A program made the position numbers and the translations under genes. Shown in pieces: positions 34,224-48,209 of a DNA stretch of 64,000 nt. The notes under the pieces were generated by a model. The model saw only the letters and a program-made list of their open reading frames with translations. It made no database searches and was not told where the DNA came from. This DNA is from an uncultured Pelagibacteraceae bacterium (GTDB lineage: Bacteria > Pseudomonadota > Alphaproteobacteria > Pelagibacterales > Pelagibacteraceae), in NCBI GenBank assembly GCA_902540275.1, contig CACBMB010000010.1, forward strand, positions 1 to 64,000, given 5' to 3'. Each line of letters begins with the position of its first letter. Position 1 is the first letter of the stretch.

Positions 34224-35174
34224 TTACTCAATAACACGAATTGGTTTTCCATTGACACATGCCTCTAAAGACTCAATCATTTGGTTATAAAATATATTAT
34301 AATTTTCTGCTGTTACATATCCTATGTGTGGAGTAAGGAGTGCATTGGGCAAAAACCTCAACTTATTGTTTTCTGGCAAAGGTTCTTTTTCAAATACATC
34401 CAAGCCTGCTCCTGCTATTTCATTAGTTGATAAAGCTATTATTAAATCATCTTCATTCACTATTGGCCCTCTTGAAGTATTAATTAAAAAAGCGGTTTTC
34501 TTCATTTTATCTAATTCTTTTATTGTAATACAATCTTTATATCTCTCACCTCCTTGAACATGGATAGATAAGAAATCTGAATTCGTAATTAAATCTTCTT
34601 TACTACTTGGTAAAACATCTAGTTCTTTACACTTGTCTAAATCCAAATTTTCACTCCAAGCCATGACTTGCATACCAAATGCTTTACCGATTTTAGCAAC
34701 TTGTGAACCAACTCTGCCTAAACCAATTAAGCCTAAAATTTTTCCTTTCAACTCAACACCAACAGTCGTTTGCCAATAACCTTGATACATATTGTCAATT
34801 TCCTCTTTCAAATTTCTAGCTAATCCTAATATTAAGGCCCAAGTTAATTCTGGTGTTGAATGTATATTTATTTCAGTGCCACTAACTATAATTTTTCTTT
34901 TTTTTGCAGCTTCTAAATCTATTGCTTTATTTTTAGTTCCACTTGTAATTATAAATTTCAATTTAGATAAATTATCGATAATATTTTTTGTCATTGGTGT
35001 TCTTTCTCGCATTATAAGTAAAGCTTCAAAATCAGCTAATTGTTCAAGGGTATCAGCCTCATCAATAAAAGGTTCACTGAAAATTTTGAACTCATACTTT
35101 CCAGATAATTTTTCTAAATTAACAAATTGCTGAGAAACATTCTGGTAATCATCTAAGATAGCAACTTTAAGCAT
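34224..35174 (-). CDS. D-2-hydroxyacid dehydrogenase (SerA-like)
   Basis: The 316-residue protein has the NAD-binding GLIGLGRVGSQVAKIGKAFGM motif and the catalytic Arg (LINTSRGPIV), Glu (AGLDVFEKEPLP) and His (LLTPHIGYVT) of the D-isomer-specific 2-hydroxyacid dehydrogenases. It oxidises or reduces a small 2-hydroxy/2-oxo acid; the exact substrate is unclear. No ACT domain follows, so it is not a full regulated SerA. The gene overlaps the EamA permease by 8 bases and precedes the deacetylase. Confidence 0.9.
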   Translation of the reverse strand: MLKVAILDDYQNVSQQFVNLEKLSGKYEFKIFSEPFIDEADTLEQLADFEALLIMRERTPMTKNIIDNLSKLKFIITSGTKNKAIDLEAAKKRKIIVSGTEINIHSTPELTWALILGLARNLKEEIDNMYQGYWQTTVGVELKGKILGLIGLGRVGSQVAKIGKAFGMQVMAWSENLDLDKCKELDVLPSSKEDLITNSDFLSIHVQGGERYKDCITIKELDKMKKTAFLINTSRGPIVNEDDLIIALSTNEIAGAGLDVFEKEPLPENNKLRFLPNALLTPHIGYVTAENYNIFYNQMIESLEACVNGKPIRVIE

Positions 35175-36060
35175 TTTTGATTTCCTTATTTGATAAAAAT
35201 AAACCTAATATAATTAAAATTGCACCAATCAAATGAAAAAATTGAAATTGTTCGCCATATAAAACTATAGCCATTATAGAGCTAAACAAAGGTATAAGTG
35301 ATAATGAAATCCCTGCACGATTTGCACCAATTATAGAAACTGCTCCAGCCCAACAATAGTAAGACCCTATACTTGGAAAAAGAGCTAAAAATATTAAAGT
35401 ATAAACTAAATTAATATCAAAATTAATTATTTGTCCATTTGAGAACTCGTATAAAAATTGCGGGAAAACACTAATCAAACCGAAGGTGCAAATAACATGT
35501 ACCAGGGTTAATAAAGGAAGAGTAAATTGTTTTTTCTTTAAAAGGGTTGAGTAAATCCCCCAAGTAAGAACACCTCCAATCATAATTAAATCACCCTTGT
35601 TAAAATTTAATGAGATTAAAATATCTAGTTTTAATTTTGTGATAATTGCTAGAATTCCGCAGGCTGAAATTATAAGACCCAAAATTTGAAATTTATTAGT
35701 CTTTTCAATTTTAAATAAAAAACAAAGTAAAATTATTATAGCTGGGATAGCAGTATTAAAAAGAGATGCATTGATTACTTGTGTGTGAATTAAAGACAAA
35801 TATGTAAAGGAATTAAATAGACCTACACTTGTTAATCCTAAAAAAAATAACAAAGGTAGATTATTGGAAATCGTATCCTTATATTTAATTATTTCTTTAT
35901 AAGTAAAGGGTAATAAAATAATCCAAACAAGTGACCAACGATAAAATACTAAAGATAAAGGAGGTATGTCAGTCAAAAAAGCATACTTTCCTATCATGAA
36001 ATTTCCAGCCCAAAATAAAGAGGCGCACACGAGCATTATATATGCTTTGATGTTTTTCAT
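35167..36060 (-). CDS. EamA/DMT-family transporter
   Basis: The 297-residue polytopic protein has about ten membrane segments in two EamA repeats. The first starts with YIMLVCASLFWAGNFMIGKYA and FYRWSLVWIILLP; the second has LIMIGGVLTWGIYSTLLKKK and ALFPSIGSYYCWAGAVSIIGANRAGI. EamA permeases export amino acids, metabolites or sugars. It lies between a D-amino-acid dehydrogenase and a hydroxyacid dehydrogenase, which suggests an amino-acid or 2-oxoacid substrate. Confidence 0.9.
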   Translation of the reverse strand: MKNIKAYIMLVCASLFWAGNFMIGKYAFLTDIPPLSLVFYRWSLVWIILLPFTYKEIIKYKDTISNNLPLLFFLGLTSVGLFNSFTYLSLIHTQVINASLFNTAIPAIIILLCFLFKIEKTNKFQILGLIISACGILAIITKLKLDILISLNFNKGDLIMIGGVLTWGIYSTLLKKKQFTLPLLTLVHVICTFGLISVFPQFLYEFSNGQIINFDINLVYTLIFLALFPSIGSYYCWAGAVSIIGANRAGISLSLIPLFSSIMAIVLYGEQFQFFHLIGAILIILGLFLSNKEIKNA

Positions 36061-36063
36061 TTA

Positions 36064-37305
36064 TTAATTAAATCTTTTTGAACTATACGGATCTAAATCT
36101 AAATTTGTATTTTCACCCGCAATCATTCCAGAAACAATCTTTCCAGATATTGGGCCTAATGTCCATCCTAAATGATGATGACCAAAACAATAAAATACAT
36201 TTTTGTGATTTTTGGATGGTCCCATTACAGGTAAAAAATCTGGAAGAGTTGGTCTAAAACCCAACCACTCATCTTCATGCTCAGGAAGATCTCCTAACAT
36301 ATACTTAGCATTATTGATTAAATTTTTAATTCTTGATTTTGACAGTGGATTTTCTAGACCTCCAAATTCTACAGTTCCAACAACTCTTAAACCCTGTTCC
36401 ATTGGCGTAATACCAAATCCTCTATTGGAAAAAATGACTGGTCTATTTAAAAGATGATCACAATTTTTAAAATGAACGTGATAGCCTCTTTCAGTATCAA
36501 GTGGAATTTTTTCACCTAAATTATCTGTAAGTTTTTTTGAAAAGGCTCCACATGCAATTATTACTTTCTCAAATAAATATTTTTTTCCATCTGAAACAAA
36601 GACAGGTTTATCAGACTCGAACAGAATATCTTCAATGTTTTTTTTTTCAAATTTTCCACCCTTTTTTTTAAAAAGTTCAAAAAATTTTAACAATATTTTT
36701 CTTGGGTTTCTGGCATGTCTAGCATAGGGATAATAAACTCCTGCATGATAAAAAGGTTTTATATTTGGCTCTAAATCATGAATTTCTTTTTTATTCACAA
36801 GTTGTTGTTTAACTCCCAATTCATCTCTAACTTTAATTTCTAATTCTCGACTTTTTAAATCTTTGTCATTCCAAATATAGAGAATTCCTTTGTTTTCTAC
36901 TAAACCCTCTAAGCTTATTTCTTCGAATAATTCGTCATAAGCAGGTAATGCTAAATCTAAAATTTGATGCATATTTTTTGCTGTATGCATCATTTTACTT
37001 TTAGTTGTATTAAAAATAAATTTTATAAACCAAGGGATCATCTTTGGAACGTAATTCCATTTTAAAGCTAATGGTCCAGTTGAACTTAATAACATTGCTG
37101 GTACATCGGCCAATATATCTGTTCTATTTAAAGATAAAGATGCGTAAGGAGAAAAATGACCTGCATTTCCATATGATGCAACGGGACTACCGGGCTCATT
37201 TCTATCAAAAATTGTTACATCAAATCCTTTTTTTTGTAAAAACAATGCATTAGAAATTCCTTGAATACCTGATCCAACAATGCCAATTTTGAATTTTTTA
37301 CTCAT
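36064..37305 (-). CDS. dadA: FAD-dependent D-amino acid dehydrogenase-like oxidoreductase
   Basis: From the ATG at 37305 the product is 413 residues. It begins with a Rossmann FAD motif KIGIVGSGIQGISNALFLQK and has the DAO-family FIRxxxG-like TERGYHVHF and a C-terminal FYCFGHHHLGWTLGPISGKIV region. Such proteins oxidise D-amino acids to 2-oxo acids, passing electrons to the membrane chain. The longer frame starts with a TTG and adds only five residues. It heads the minus-strand set that continues with the EamA transporter and hydroxyacid dehydrogenase, so this may be a small D-amino acid use module. The assignment to DadA itself is by family resemblance. Confidence 0.82.
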   Translation of the reverse strand: MSKKFKIGIVGSGIQGISNALFLQKKGFDVTIFDRNEPGSPVASYGNAGHFSPYASLSLNRTDILADVPAMLLSSTGPLALKWNYVPKMIPWFIKFIFNTTKSKMMHTAKNMHQILDLALPAYDELFEEISLEGLVENKGILYIWNDKDLKSRELEIKVRDELGVKQQLVNKKEIHDLEPNIKPFYHAGVYYPYARHARNPRKILLKFFELFKKKGGKFEKKNIEDILFESDKPVFVSDGKKYLFEKVIIACGAFSKKLTDNLGEKIPLDTERGYHVHFKNCDHLLNRPVIFSNRGFGITPMEQGLRVVGTVEFGGLENPLSKSRIKNLINNAKYMLGDLPEHEDEWLGFRPTLPDFLPVMGPSKNHKNVFYCFGHHHLGWTLGPISGKIVSGMIAGENTNLDLDPYSSKRFN

Positions 37306-37355
37306 TAAAAAAATATACAATTTATCTTTAAAATAAGTTAAGCGACAAATTATAC

Positions 37356-38486
37356 TTAAGCAATTAATTGTTGACTGTGCACTTTTGCACTCATTACTAT
37401 TCCAAAACCAATCATTGTTGCTAACATTGAAGATCCTCCATAAGACATAATTGGCAATGGAGAACCAACTATAGGTAGTAAACCTAAAACCATACTCATA
37501 TTAATTGTGATAAAAACAAAAATTGCAGCACCAAAACTATAGCAAAAAATCTTTGCAAAATAACTTCTTGAAGATGCACCAATCGCAACAATTCTATAAA
37601 TAATGATTGCATAAACTATCAATAGAATTGCTGAGCCGACAAATCCAAACTCCTCAGAAAAAAGGGTAAAAATAAAATCTGTATGTTTTTCAGGTAAAAA
37701 TTCCAAATAACTTTGGGTTCCTTTTAAGAATCCTTTTCCAAATAATCCACCTGATCCAACAGCGATTTTAGATTGAATAATTTGATACCCTGCACCTAAT
37801 GGATCTTTATCTGGATTTAAAAAAGTTAAGACTCTTAATTTTTGATATGGTTTTAAAAAAGCAATAACAAACGGTAAAGAAATTACAAAACCTAATATGG
37901 TATAAATAAAATATTTGTAATTTATTCCAGCAAACCAAAGCACTGCGATCCCACTTATTGCGATAAGAAGCGCAGTCCCTAGGTCAGGTTGAACAATTAC
38001 AAGACCCATAGGTAATAAAATAATTATAAGAGAAGTTAGAATAGTATAAATTGAATTTACATTTTCAATTTTCATTCTATGAAAAAATTTAGCAAGACAT
38101 AGAATTATAAAAATTTTCATTAATTCGGACGGTTGTAAATTGATAAAATATAGATCTATCCATCTTTGGGAACCAGATGAAGTAATACCAAATAAATAAG
38201 TCCAAATTAATAAACCCACCACACCTAAGTATGAAAGATAACCAATCGAAAACCAGTATTTAATGTTAATGAAAGAAATAATTAACATCATCAAAGTAAA
38301 TACTGCTAATTTTGTAAAATGACTTTTTGTATGAAATAATATCTGACCACCATCTGTAGAATACATTGTAGCAAGACTAATAAATCCTAATATTAAGATA
38401 CAAATTAAAAGTACATAATCAAAATTTTTAAACTTTTGAAAGAAGTTGAAACTACTGGTAGTGGTTAATCGAGTGTGTTGATACAT
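37356..38486 (-). CDS. rodA: Rod-shape SEDS glycosyltransferase RodA
   Basis: The 376-residue polytopic protein of the FtsW/RodA/SpoVE family has motifs LQPSELMKIFIILCLAKFF, VQPDLGTALLI, EKHTDFIFTLFSEEFGFVG and PIMSYGGSSMLATMIGFGIV. It polymerises lipid II into glycan strands on the periplasmic side with PBP2. It follows the PBP2 gene with no gap, in the order mreB-mreC-mreD-mrdA-rodA. Confidence 0.96.
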   Translation of the reverse strand: MYQHTRLTTTSSFNFFQKFKNFDYVLLICILILGFISLATMYSTDGGQILFHTKSHFTKLAVFTLMMLIISFINIKYWFSIGYLSYLGVVGLLIWTYLFGITSSGSQRWIDLYFINLQPSELMKIFIILCLAKFFHRMKIENVNSIYTILTSLIIILLPMGLVIVQPDLGTALLIAISGIAVLWFAGINYKYFIYTILGFVISLPFVIAFLKPYQKLRVLTFLNPDKDPLGAGYQIIQSKIAVGSGGLFGKGFLKGTQSYLEFLPEKHTDFIFTLFSEEFGFVGSAILLIVYAIIIYRIVAIGASSRSYFAKIFCYSFGAAIFVFITINMSMVLGLLPIVGSPLPIMSYGGSSMLATMIGFGIVMSAKVHSQQLIA

Positions 38487-40370
38487 TTAAATCTCCAAAT
38501 ATTTTTTATCATCCATTGATTGTCTCTTTTCGTGACGATCTATTATTAATTTAAATAATTTTTTTGCCATTGGAGCTGCGGTAGTACTTCCATTTCCGCC
38601 ATGCTCAACTATGACACTTACTGCGTAACGAGGGTTTTTATAAGGACCATACGCTACATAGAGAGCATGATCTCTTTCCTCATAAGGAATTTCGAAAGTT
38701 TTTAAATCTAATTCACGATCTCTTTTAGTAATTTTTTTTACCTGTGCTGTACCAGTTTTTCCAGCAAATTGATATTTTGGATCATCAATTCTAGATCTAT
38801 ATGAAGTTCCTCTTACCTCATTTGTAGATGCATACATTGCATCTTGAACAATTTTAATATTTCTGGATTCTTTATATAATGGTGTAAATTTATCAATTGG
38901 AGATACTTCATTCTCACCATCAACTACTAATTTTGGATAAATTTTATAGCCTCCATTGCCAATTTGGGCGGTCATTAAACATAATTGAATTGGTGTTGTT
39001 TGAATATATCCTTGACCTATACCAGTAATTATAGTTTCTCCTAACAACCAACTTTGTCCTAATGCGTTTTTCTTCCATTGAGTGTTTGGTATTAAACCTT
39101 TTTTTTCAATATTAAATAAATCACCAAAAACTTCTTTTCCTAATCCAAATTTTTTAGCTGTTTCGCTCAGTTTATCCACTCCAAGTTTACGAGCTACTTC
39201 ATAAAAATATGTATCACAAGATTGTTTCATGGCATTTCTCAAATTCATAAATCCGTGTCCTTCTTTTTTCCAGCAGTGATAAGTTTGGCCATATAATTCC
39301 ATTGGATGCTTATGTCCTCTACAATTGACAGTAAATTTTGTATTAACTATTCCATTCTCTAAAGCTGATAAAGCGACAATGGGTTTAATTGTTGATCCAG
39401 GAGAATAATTACCTTGCAAAGTCTTATTCACCAAAGGCTTCATAGGGTCATTACGAATAAGCTGCCAATCATCCTGACTTATGCCAAAAACAAATAAATT
39501 TGGATCAAATGAAGGAGATGAATGCATTGCAACGATTGCACCTGTATAAATATCCATAACACAAATTGAACCCGCTTTGTCTTTTAAAAGTTCATTGACT
39601 AATTTTTGTACCTCAGTATCAATAGTAAGTCTTAAAGTTTTGCCTTTTTGTCCCTTTTGGAATTCTAATTGACTTATTCGTCTTCCATAAGCATTTACCT
39701 CATATCTTTCAATATCATTTGTTCCAATTAATTTTTCTTCAAACGATTTTTCTAATCCAACTTTTCCAACTTTTAGTCCTGGCACAAAATTTTTCTTTAT
39801 AGCCTCAGTATTTTCAATATCATTTTCATTAGCTTGGCTTACATATCCAATTAAGTGAGTAAAATTTTCTTTGTAAGGATAATTTCTTGAAATTGAAATT
39901 ACTGGTTTAACACCATTTAAATCATATAAATGATTATTAATTTTAGAAAAATTTTCCCAGCTTAAATTGTCAGAAACGATTAAAGTTTCCCAAGGTTTAA
40001 TTTCTTTTTTCTTCTTTAATATTTTTTTAAACTCTTTTTCTGATAAATTAAGTAAGTCTTTAACTCGAAAAATTACATATCTAAAATCCTCAACTTGTTC
40101 AGGAATTATATGAAGCTGGTAAGCCTCAAAATTTCCAGCTATCACATTCCCAAAATAATCATGAAATTCTCCTCTTATAGGGGCCAACTTCCATTCTCTA
40201 ATTCTGTTTTTATCTGAAAGCGTTAAGTATTTTTTATTTTCTTTAACTTGAAGAAAAAACAATCTGCTCACTATGCCCAACATTATAAAAAATTTAAATG
40301 ATCCAGTTATAAACATCCTTCTATTTATAGAATTAAGCTTTTTAACATTGTCACTCGAAGAATTAATCAT
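38487..40370 (-). CDS. mrdA: Penicillin-binding protein 2
   Basis: The 627-residue protein has one N-terminal membrane helix (near 17-37), a dimerisation domain and a transpeptidase domain. Active-site motifs are GNYSPGSTIKP (Ser-Xaa-Xaa-Lys), SCDTYFYEVA (SxN position) and AGKTGTAQ (KTG). It cross-links peptidoglycan in cell elongation, coupled to RodA. It overlaps mreD by 8 bases. Confidence 0.96.
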   Translation of the reverse strand: MINSSSDNVKKLNSINRRMFITGSFKFFIMLGIVSRLFFLQVKENKKYLTLSDKNRIREWKLAPIRGEFHDYFGNVIAGNFEAYQLHIIPEQVEDFRYVIFRVKDLLNLSEKEFKKILKKKKEIKPWETLIVSDNLSWENFSKINNHLYDLNGVKPVISISRNYPYKENFTHLIGYVSQANENDIENTEAIKKNFVPGLKVGKVGLEKSFEEKLIGTNDIERYEVNAYGRRISQLEFQKGQKGKTLRLTIDTEVQKLVNELLKDKAGSICVMDIYTGAIVAMHSSPSFDPNLFVFGISQDDWQLIRNDPMKPLVNKTLQGNYSPGSTIKPIVALSALENGIVNTKFTVNCRGHKHPMELYGQTYHCWKKEGHGFMNLRNAMKQSCDTYFYEVARKLGVDKLSETAKKFGLGKEVFGDLFNIEKKGLIPNTQWKKNALGQSWLLGETIITGIGQGYIQTTPIQLCLMTAQIGNGGYKIYPKLVVDGENEVSPIDKFTPLYKESRNIKIVQDAMYASTNEVRGTSYRSRIDDPKYQFAGKTGTAQVKKITKRDRELDLKTFEIPYEERDHALYVAYGPYKNPRYAVSVIVEHGGNGSTTAAPMAKKLFKLIIDRHEKRQSMDDKKYLEI

Positions 40371-40869
40371 TTAAGCCTTTTAAGTAATATTTAAAAATGG
40401 ATACAAAAATTATATAAAATGAAAATGTAAAAAAAGTATTAATTAAATAACTGGTTAAATCTAAATCAAAATTAAAAAATAAAGTCAAAATTGAATAGTT
40501 TAAAGAATTTATTAAACTAATTATGAATAAAAAATAAAACCAATCTTTTAAAGGATTGGGTCTTATTGTTATATTTCTAATATATGCTGTGGCAATACAT
40601 ATTAATGTATAAGATAAGCTACTGATCCCTAGAGGAAGCCCTACAACAGTATCATTGAACAAACCAGCAATAAAAACTAGAAAGTAATCAAAATTTTTAA
40701 ATTCTTTTAAAGTAAAAAAAAATATTAATATAAATGGGAAATTAAATGAAAAATATTTCAGATTTAAATAATTAAAATCGAATTCATTTAATACTGAAAT
40801 AAATAAAAGAATTATTGGAAACCATGTATAAATCTTTAATAATGAGGTTTTTCTTGTCAATCTAGTCAT
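40363..40869 (-). CDS. mreD: Rod-shape protein MreD
   Basis: The 168-residue hydrophobic protein has about five to six membrane helices and the MreD pattern FIAGLFNDTVVGLPLGISSLSY. It overlaps mrdA by 8 bases and mreC by 8 bases. It is a member of the elongasome connecting MreB, MreC and PBP2. Sequence similarity among MreD proteins is low, so position supports the call. Confidence 0.9.
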   Translation of the reverse strand: MTRLTRKTSLLKIYTWFPIILLFISVLNEFDFNYLNLKYFSFNFPFILIFFFTLKEFKNFDYFLVFIAGLFNDTVVGLPLGISSLSYTLICIATAYIRNITIRPNPLKDWFYFLFIISLINSLNYSILTLFFNFDLDLTSYLINTFFTFSFYIIFVSIFKYYLKGLND

Positions 40870-42079
40870 TCAGTTTACCTCTATTTAAAATACATCTTTT
40901 ATATTCAGGTGTTCCAACTTTAAGACCAGTGCTAAATAATTTTCTGGTTTGGCATTTTTGACTGTAAAGTAAATTTAATCTTAGAAACTCTAGTTCTTCT
41001 TGATCAATAAAAAATTGATCTATTTTCTCTTTTTGCGATGTAATTTCATTTTTATAAGAATATATCTCATCATTTAACTTATTAATTTGTATTTTAAGAT
41101 AATCATTTTCCTCTTTAAATTTCGAATTCGATTCCTCAATAATCTTTTTTTCATCCTCAAGAATTTTAATTTTTGTATCTATTGGGTTATTATTTTGATC
41201 ATTATTATCTTCAACTTTCTCAATATTATTTTGAGCTGTTAACTCGGTTTCAACTTCAGCAAACACATATTTTAGCTGAGAAAAGTCACTAAAAAATTCT
41301 ACATCCAAATCTTTATCTCTCTGGATTAATTTTCCTATTGGAATACCGCTTTTAAATATGGCACCTGTGCCAGAAGTGTAGACAATACTATTTTCATCAA
41401 ATTTTTCAAAAATACCATCTTTGATATATTTAATTTCACCAAAGTTTTCTCCAGCTCCAATCATAATTGCCTGAATATTCTGAGGAGCAATAGTTACCGG
41501 AACATTCGAATTTAAATCAGATAATAACAAAACTCTTGAAGTTCTATAATTTACTTCGACCACTCTACCCACTAGATATGATTGGTCATAAATATTTGTT
41601 CCAATTTTAATCTTATTATTACTTCCTTTATTGATGATTACACTTTTAAGAAATGGACTTTCATGATCGACAATAATTTTAGCTAAAACTTTATCTGAGC
41701 TTGAAACATAATCATTAATCAAATCTTTCAATTCTTTGTTTTCATATTGAATTATTTCATTTGAAATATCTTTTGATTTAAGTTGTTCTAACTCTTTTTT
41801 GTTATTCTTATATTGTCTGAAGAATGTTGAGTATTCAGCAACATTAAAATATGTATTTTTTACAAAATTTTCTGGTATCGAAACAATAAATGATGATCTA
41901 TATACAACTTCGTTAATACCAATTTTTAAATATCTAATAACTTTGAAATCTAGACTAGATAGTACAATTACAAATATTGATATCGATACTAAAGTAAGTA
42001 AAGAAAATTTTTGTTGAGTGCTTTTTTTTAAAAAAGCAGATCTAATAGCAATTATAAAATCATCTCTGCTTGAGGCCAT
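40862..42079 (-). CDS. mreC: Rod-shape protein MreC
   Basis: The 405-residue protein has one membrane segment (about 26-45), a coiled coil and the two beta domains of MreC, with KIIVDHESPFLKSVIINKGSNNKIKIGTNI, LVGRVVEVNYRTSRVLLLSDLNSNVPV and VYTSGTGAIFKSGIPIG motifs. It continues beyond about residue 275 with a long coiled-coil tail of acidic and Lys-rich heptads, longer than the usual MreC. It starts 5 bases after mreB and overlaps mreD. Confidence 0.93.
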   Translation of the reverse strand: MASSRDDFIIAIRSAFLKKSTQQKFSLLTLVSISIFVIVLSSLDFKVIRYLKIGINEVVYRSSFIVSIPENFVKNTYFNVAEYSTFFRQYKNNKKELEQLKSKDISNEIIQYENKELKDLINDYVSSSDKVLAKIIVDHESPFLKSVIINKGSNNKIKIGTNIYDQSYLVGRVVEVNYRTSRVLLLSDLNSNVPVTIAPQNIQAIMIGAGENFGEIKYIKDGIFEKFDENSIVYTSGTGAIFKSGIPIGKLIQRDKDLDVEFFSDFSQLKYVFAEVETELTAQNNIEKVEDNNDQNNNPIDTKIKILEDEKKIIEESNSKFKEENDYLKIQINKLNDEIYSYKNEITSQKEKIDQFFIDQEELEFLRLNLLYSQKCQTRKLFSTGLKVGTPEYKRCILNRGKLND

Positions 42080-42084
42080 TACTC

Positions 42085-44696
<2,612 letters not shown>

Positions 44697-44800
44697 TACT
44701 TAATTTTTTTGAAAATCTATAATACAATCTATAAGTGATATTGCAAAATAAATGTCAAATTTAAGTAATTTTAAATGATCTTTTTGGGTCTATTTAAAAA

Positions 44801-45832
<1,032 letters not shown>

Positions 45833-45838
45833 CTATAA

Positions 45839-46387
45839 TTAATTAAAAACTTTATTTCCTCTAGTCATTGCTACTGCACCAGTTCTTGAAATACTCACTA
45901 ATCCGAATTTTTTTAAATCTTTCGCCATTTTGTCAATTTCTCTTCTTAAAGCTGTAATTTGAATAACATTAGATTTTTTTGTCTTATCCAATATTACAGC
46001 ATTATATTTTTTACAAGCATTAATAGCCTTTTTAATTTTATTTGTATTACCAACTACTTTAAATAAGGCCATTTCTTTAAATATAACACTTTTATCATTT
46101 CTTTTAAAATCAGCTACTTTATGAACTGGAACCAGTTTTTTTAATTGAAGTTTTATTTGATCAATAACTTGTGGTGTTCCAGTGGTAACTATTGTTATTC
46201 TTGATATATTTTTTTTAGCATCAACCTCTGCAACCGCTAATGACTCAATATTATAGCCTCTGCCAGAAAACAGTCCTACTACTCTTGCTAAAACTCCTGC
46301 TTCGTTATCAACCCAAACAACAATAATATGTGTATCTGATTTTTCTTTTTTTGTTGAAACGCTATATGCTGATTTTGGATTAGCCAT
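45839..46387 (-). CDS. ilvH: Acetolactate synthase small (regulatory) subunit
   Basis: The 182-residue protein has an ACT domain near its start (VVWVDNEAGVLARVVGLFSGRGYNIESLAV) and a second ACT-like half (LFKVVGNTNKIKKAINACKKYNAVILD). It controls the large subunit by valine. It starts 2 bases after ilvB. The length is normal for IlvH. Confidence 0.95.
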   Translation of the reverse strand: MANPKSAYSVSTKKEKSDTHIIVVWVDNEAGVLARVVGLFSGRGYNIESLAVAEVDAKKNISRITIVTTGTPQVIDQIKLQLKKLVPVHKVADFKRNDKSVIFKEMALFKVVGNTNKIKKAINACKKYNAVILDKTKKSNVIQITALRREIDKMAKDLKKFGLVSISRTGAVAMTRGNKVFN

Positions 46388-46389
46388 AA

Positions 46390-48156
46390 TTAAACTAGTG
46401 CCTTACCTTTACCTGTAATTTTATTTTCATCTTTTTCACTAGGTCCAAGTATCATTTGATTGTGTGGTTTGCCAGATGGTATCATAGGGAAACAATTTTC
46501 ATTAGGATCTACGTGACAATCAAAAATTACCGGACCATCATATTGAACCATCTCATTAATTTTTTCATCAAGTTCACTTGGTTTATCTGCTTTAATTCCT
46601 TTACAACCATAAGCCTCAGCCAATTTAACAAAATCAGGTAAAGCTTCTGAATAACTTTCAGAATAATTTTTCTCATGTAATAATTCTTGCCACTGTCTAA
46701 CCATTCCCATGTATTGATTATTAAGTATAAAAATTTTAATCGGCAAATTATATTGAACAGCAGTAGACATTTCCTGCATTGTCATTAAAACAGAGGCCTC
46801 TCCAGCAATATCAATAACTAGTTTTTTAGGATGAGCTATTTGAACTCCTACAGCTGCTGGTAAACCATATCCCATAGTGCCTAATCCACCAGAAGTCATC
46901 CATCTATTTGGTTTGTTAAACTTATAATGTTGAGCAGCCCACATTTGATGTTGGCCTACTTCTGTTGTAATAAAAGTATCTTTGTTTTTTGTAAGTTCGT
47001 AAAGTCTTTGAACTGCATGTTGTGGTTTTATAGTTGTATCACTATTTTTAAAATGAAGAGAATTTTTAGTTCTCCATTTTTGAATTTGTTCCCACCATTT
47101 AGATATTTTTTCTTTATTTGATTTTTTTAAATCAATATTTTTCTTTTTCAGAGTTTTATTAATTCCATTAATTACTTCTTTAACATCTCCAACCAATGCT
47201 AGATCGACTTTTATAATTTTATTAATAGATGAAGGATCAATATCTATGTGAACTTTTTTTGATTTGGGTGAAAATTCATCTATCTTACCTGTTATCCTGT
47301 CATCAAATCTTGCTCCAATATTTATCAACAAGTCACAATCATGCATTGCGTTATTAGCTTCGTAAGTTCCATGCATACCAAGCATTCCTAAAAATTGATT
47401 ATCGTCCCCAGGATAAGCTCCTAAACCCTGTAAAGTAGATGTGATTGGAAATCCTGTCAATTCAACAAGTTCTCTTAACGCTTCGCTCGCTCCTGGACCT
47501 GAATTAATTACTCCTCCTCCAGAATAAATTATAGGTTTCTTTGATTTATTCATTAAATTAATTAATTCATTTATTTCAAGTTGAGAAAATTGGTTAGATT
47601 TTTTTCCATTTAATTTTTTTTCAATTTTTGGTTTTGAATAATTGATCTTTGCAAATTGGATATCTTTTGGAATGTCGATTAAAACTGGACCAGGTCTTCC
47701 TGTGGTTGCAACTCTAAATGCTTCATGCAGAGTTTTTGATAAATCTTTTATATCTTTAACTAACCAATTATGTTTTGTGCAAGGTCTTGTGATACCTGTT
47801 GTATCACATTCTTGAAATGCATCTGTTCCAATTAAATGTGTTGGTACCTGTCCTGAAATACAAACTAAAGGAACAGAGTCCATGTAAGCATCTGTTAATG
47901 CAGTCACAACATTGGTAGCACCAGGCCCAGAAGTAACTAAAACTACACCTGGCTTACCAGATGATCTTGCATAACCCTCTGCAGCATGACCTGCACCTTG
48001 CTCATGTCTTACTAAAATATGTTTAATAGAAGAATGGTTTTTTAGTTCATCGTAAATAGGAAGAACTGCACCTCCAGGATAGCCAAAAATAAATTCAACA
48101 CCTTGATCCTCAAGACATTTAAATACAATTTCTGCACCTGAATATAATTTAGACAT
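46390..48156 (-). CDS. ilvB: Acetolactate synthase large subunit
   Basis: The 588-residue ThDP enzyme has the catalytic Glu in HILVRHEQGAGHAAEGYAR, the middle domain with GGGVINSGPGASEALREL, and the ThDP-Mg motif region DIAGEASVLMTMQEMSTAVQYNLPIKIFILNN. It condenses two pyruvates or pyruvate with 2-oxobutyrate. The ThDP motif is GEA where GDG is most common, as in many AHAS enzymes (GDA/GDG variants). It is the first of the ilvB-ilvH-ilvC-leuA set and lies 53 bases after miaA. Confidence 0.96.
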   Translation of the reverse strand: MSKLYSGAEIVFKCLEDQGVEFIFGYPGGAVLPIYDELKNHSSIKHILVRHEQGAGHAAEGYARSSGKPGVVLVTSGPGATNVVTALTDAYMDSVPLVCISGQVPTHLIGTDAFQECDTTGITRPCTKHNWLVKDIKDLSKTLHEAFRVATTGRPGPVLIDIPKDIQFAKINYSKPKIEKKLNGKKSNQFSQLEINELINLMNKSKKPIIYSGGGVINSGPGASEALRELVELTGFPITSTLQGLGAYPGDDNQFLGMLGMHGTYEANNAMHDCDLLINIGARFDDRITGKIDEFSPKSKKVHIDIDPSSINKIIKVDLALVGDVKEVINGINKTLKKKNIDLKKSNKEKISKWWEQIQKWRTKNSLHFKNSDTTIKPQHAVQRLYELTKNKDTFITTEVGQHQMWAAQHYKFNKPNRWMTSGGLGTMGYGLPAAVGVQIAHPKKLVIDIAGEASVLMTMQEMSTAVQYNLPIKIFILNNQYMGMVRQWQELLHEKNYSESYSEALPDFVKLAEAYGCKGIKADKPSELDEKINEMVQYDGPVIFDCHVDPNENCFPMIPSGKPHNQMILGPSEKDENKITGKGKALV

Positions 48157-48209
48157 TCAGGCAATCTAGCTGAAGTTGAGCTGATTGGTCAAGGCTAACT
48201 AAGAAATAT

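Noticed and set aside
44697..44800. Leucine attenuator leader before leuA
   Set aside because: I saw no short frame rich in Leu codons and no clear alternative hairpins in the 104 bases.
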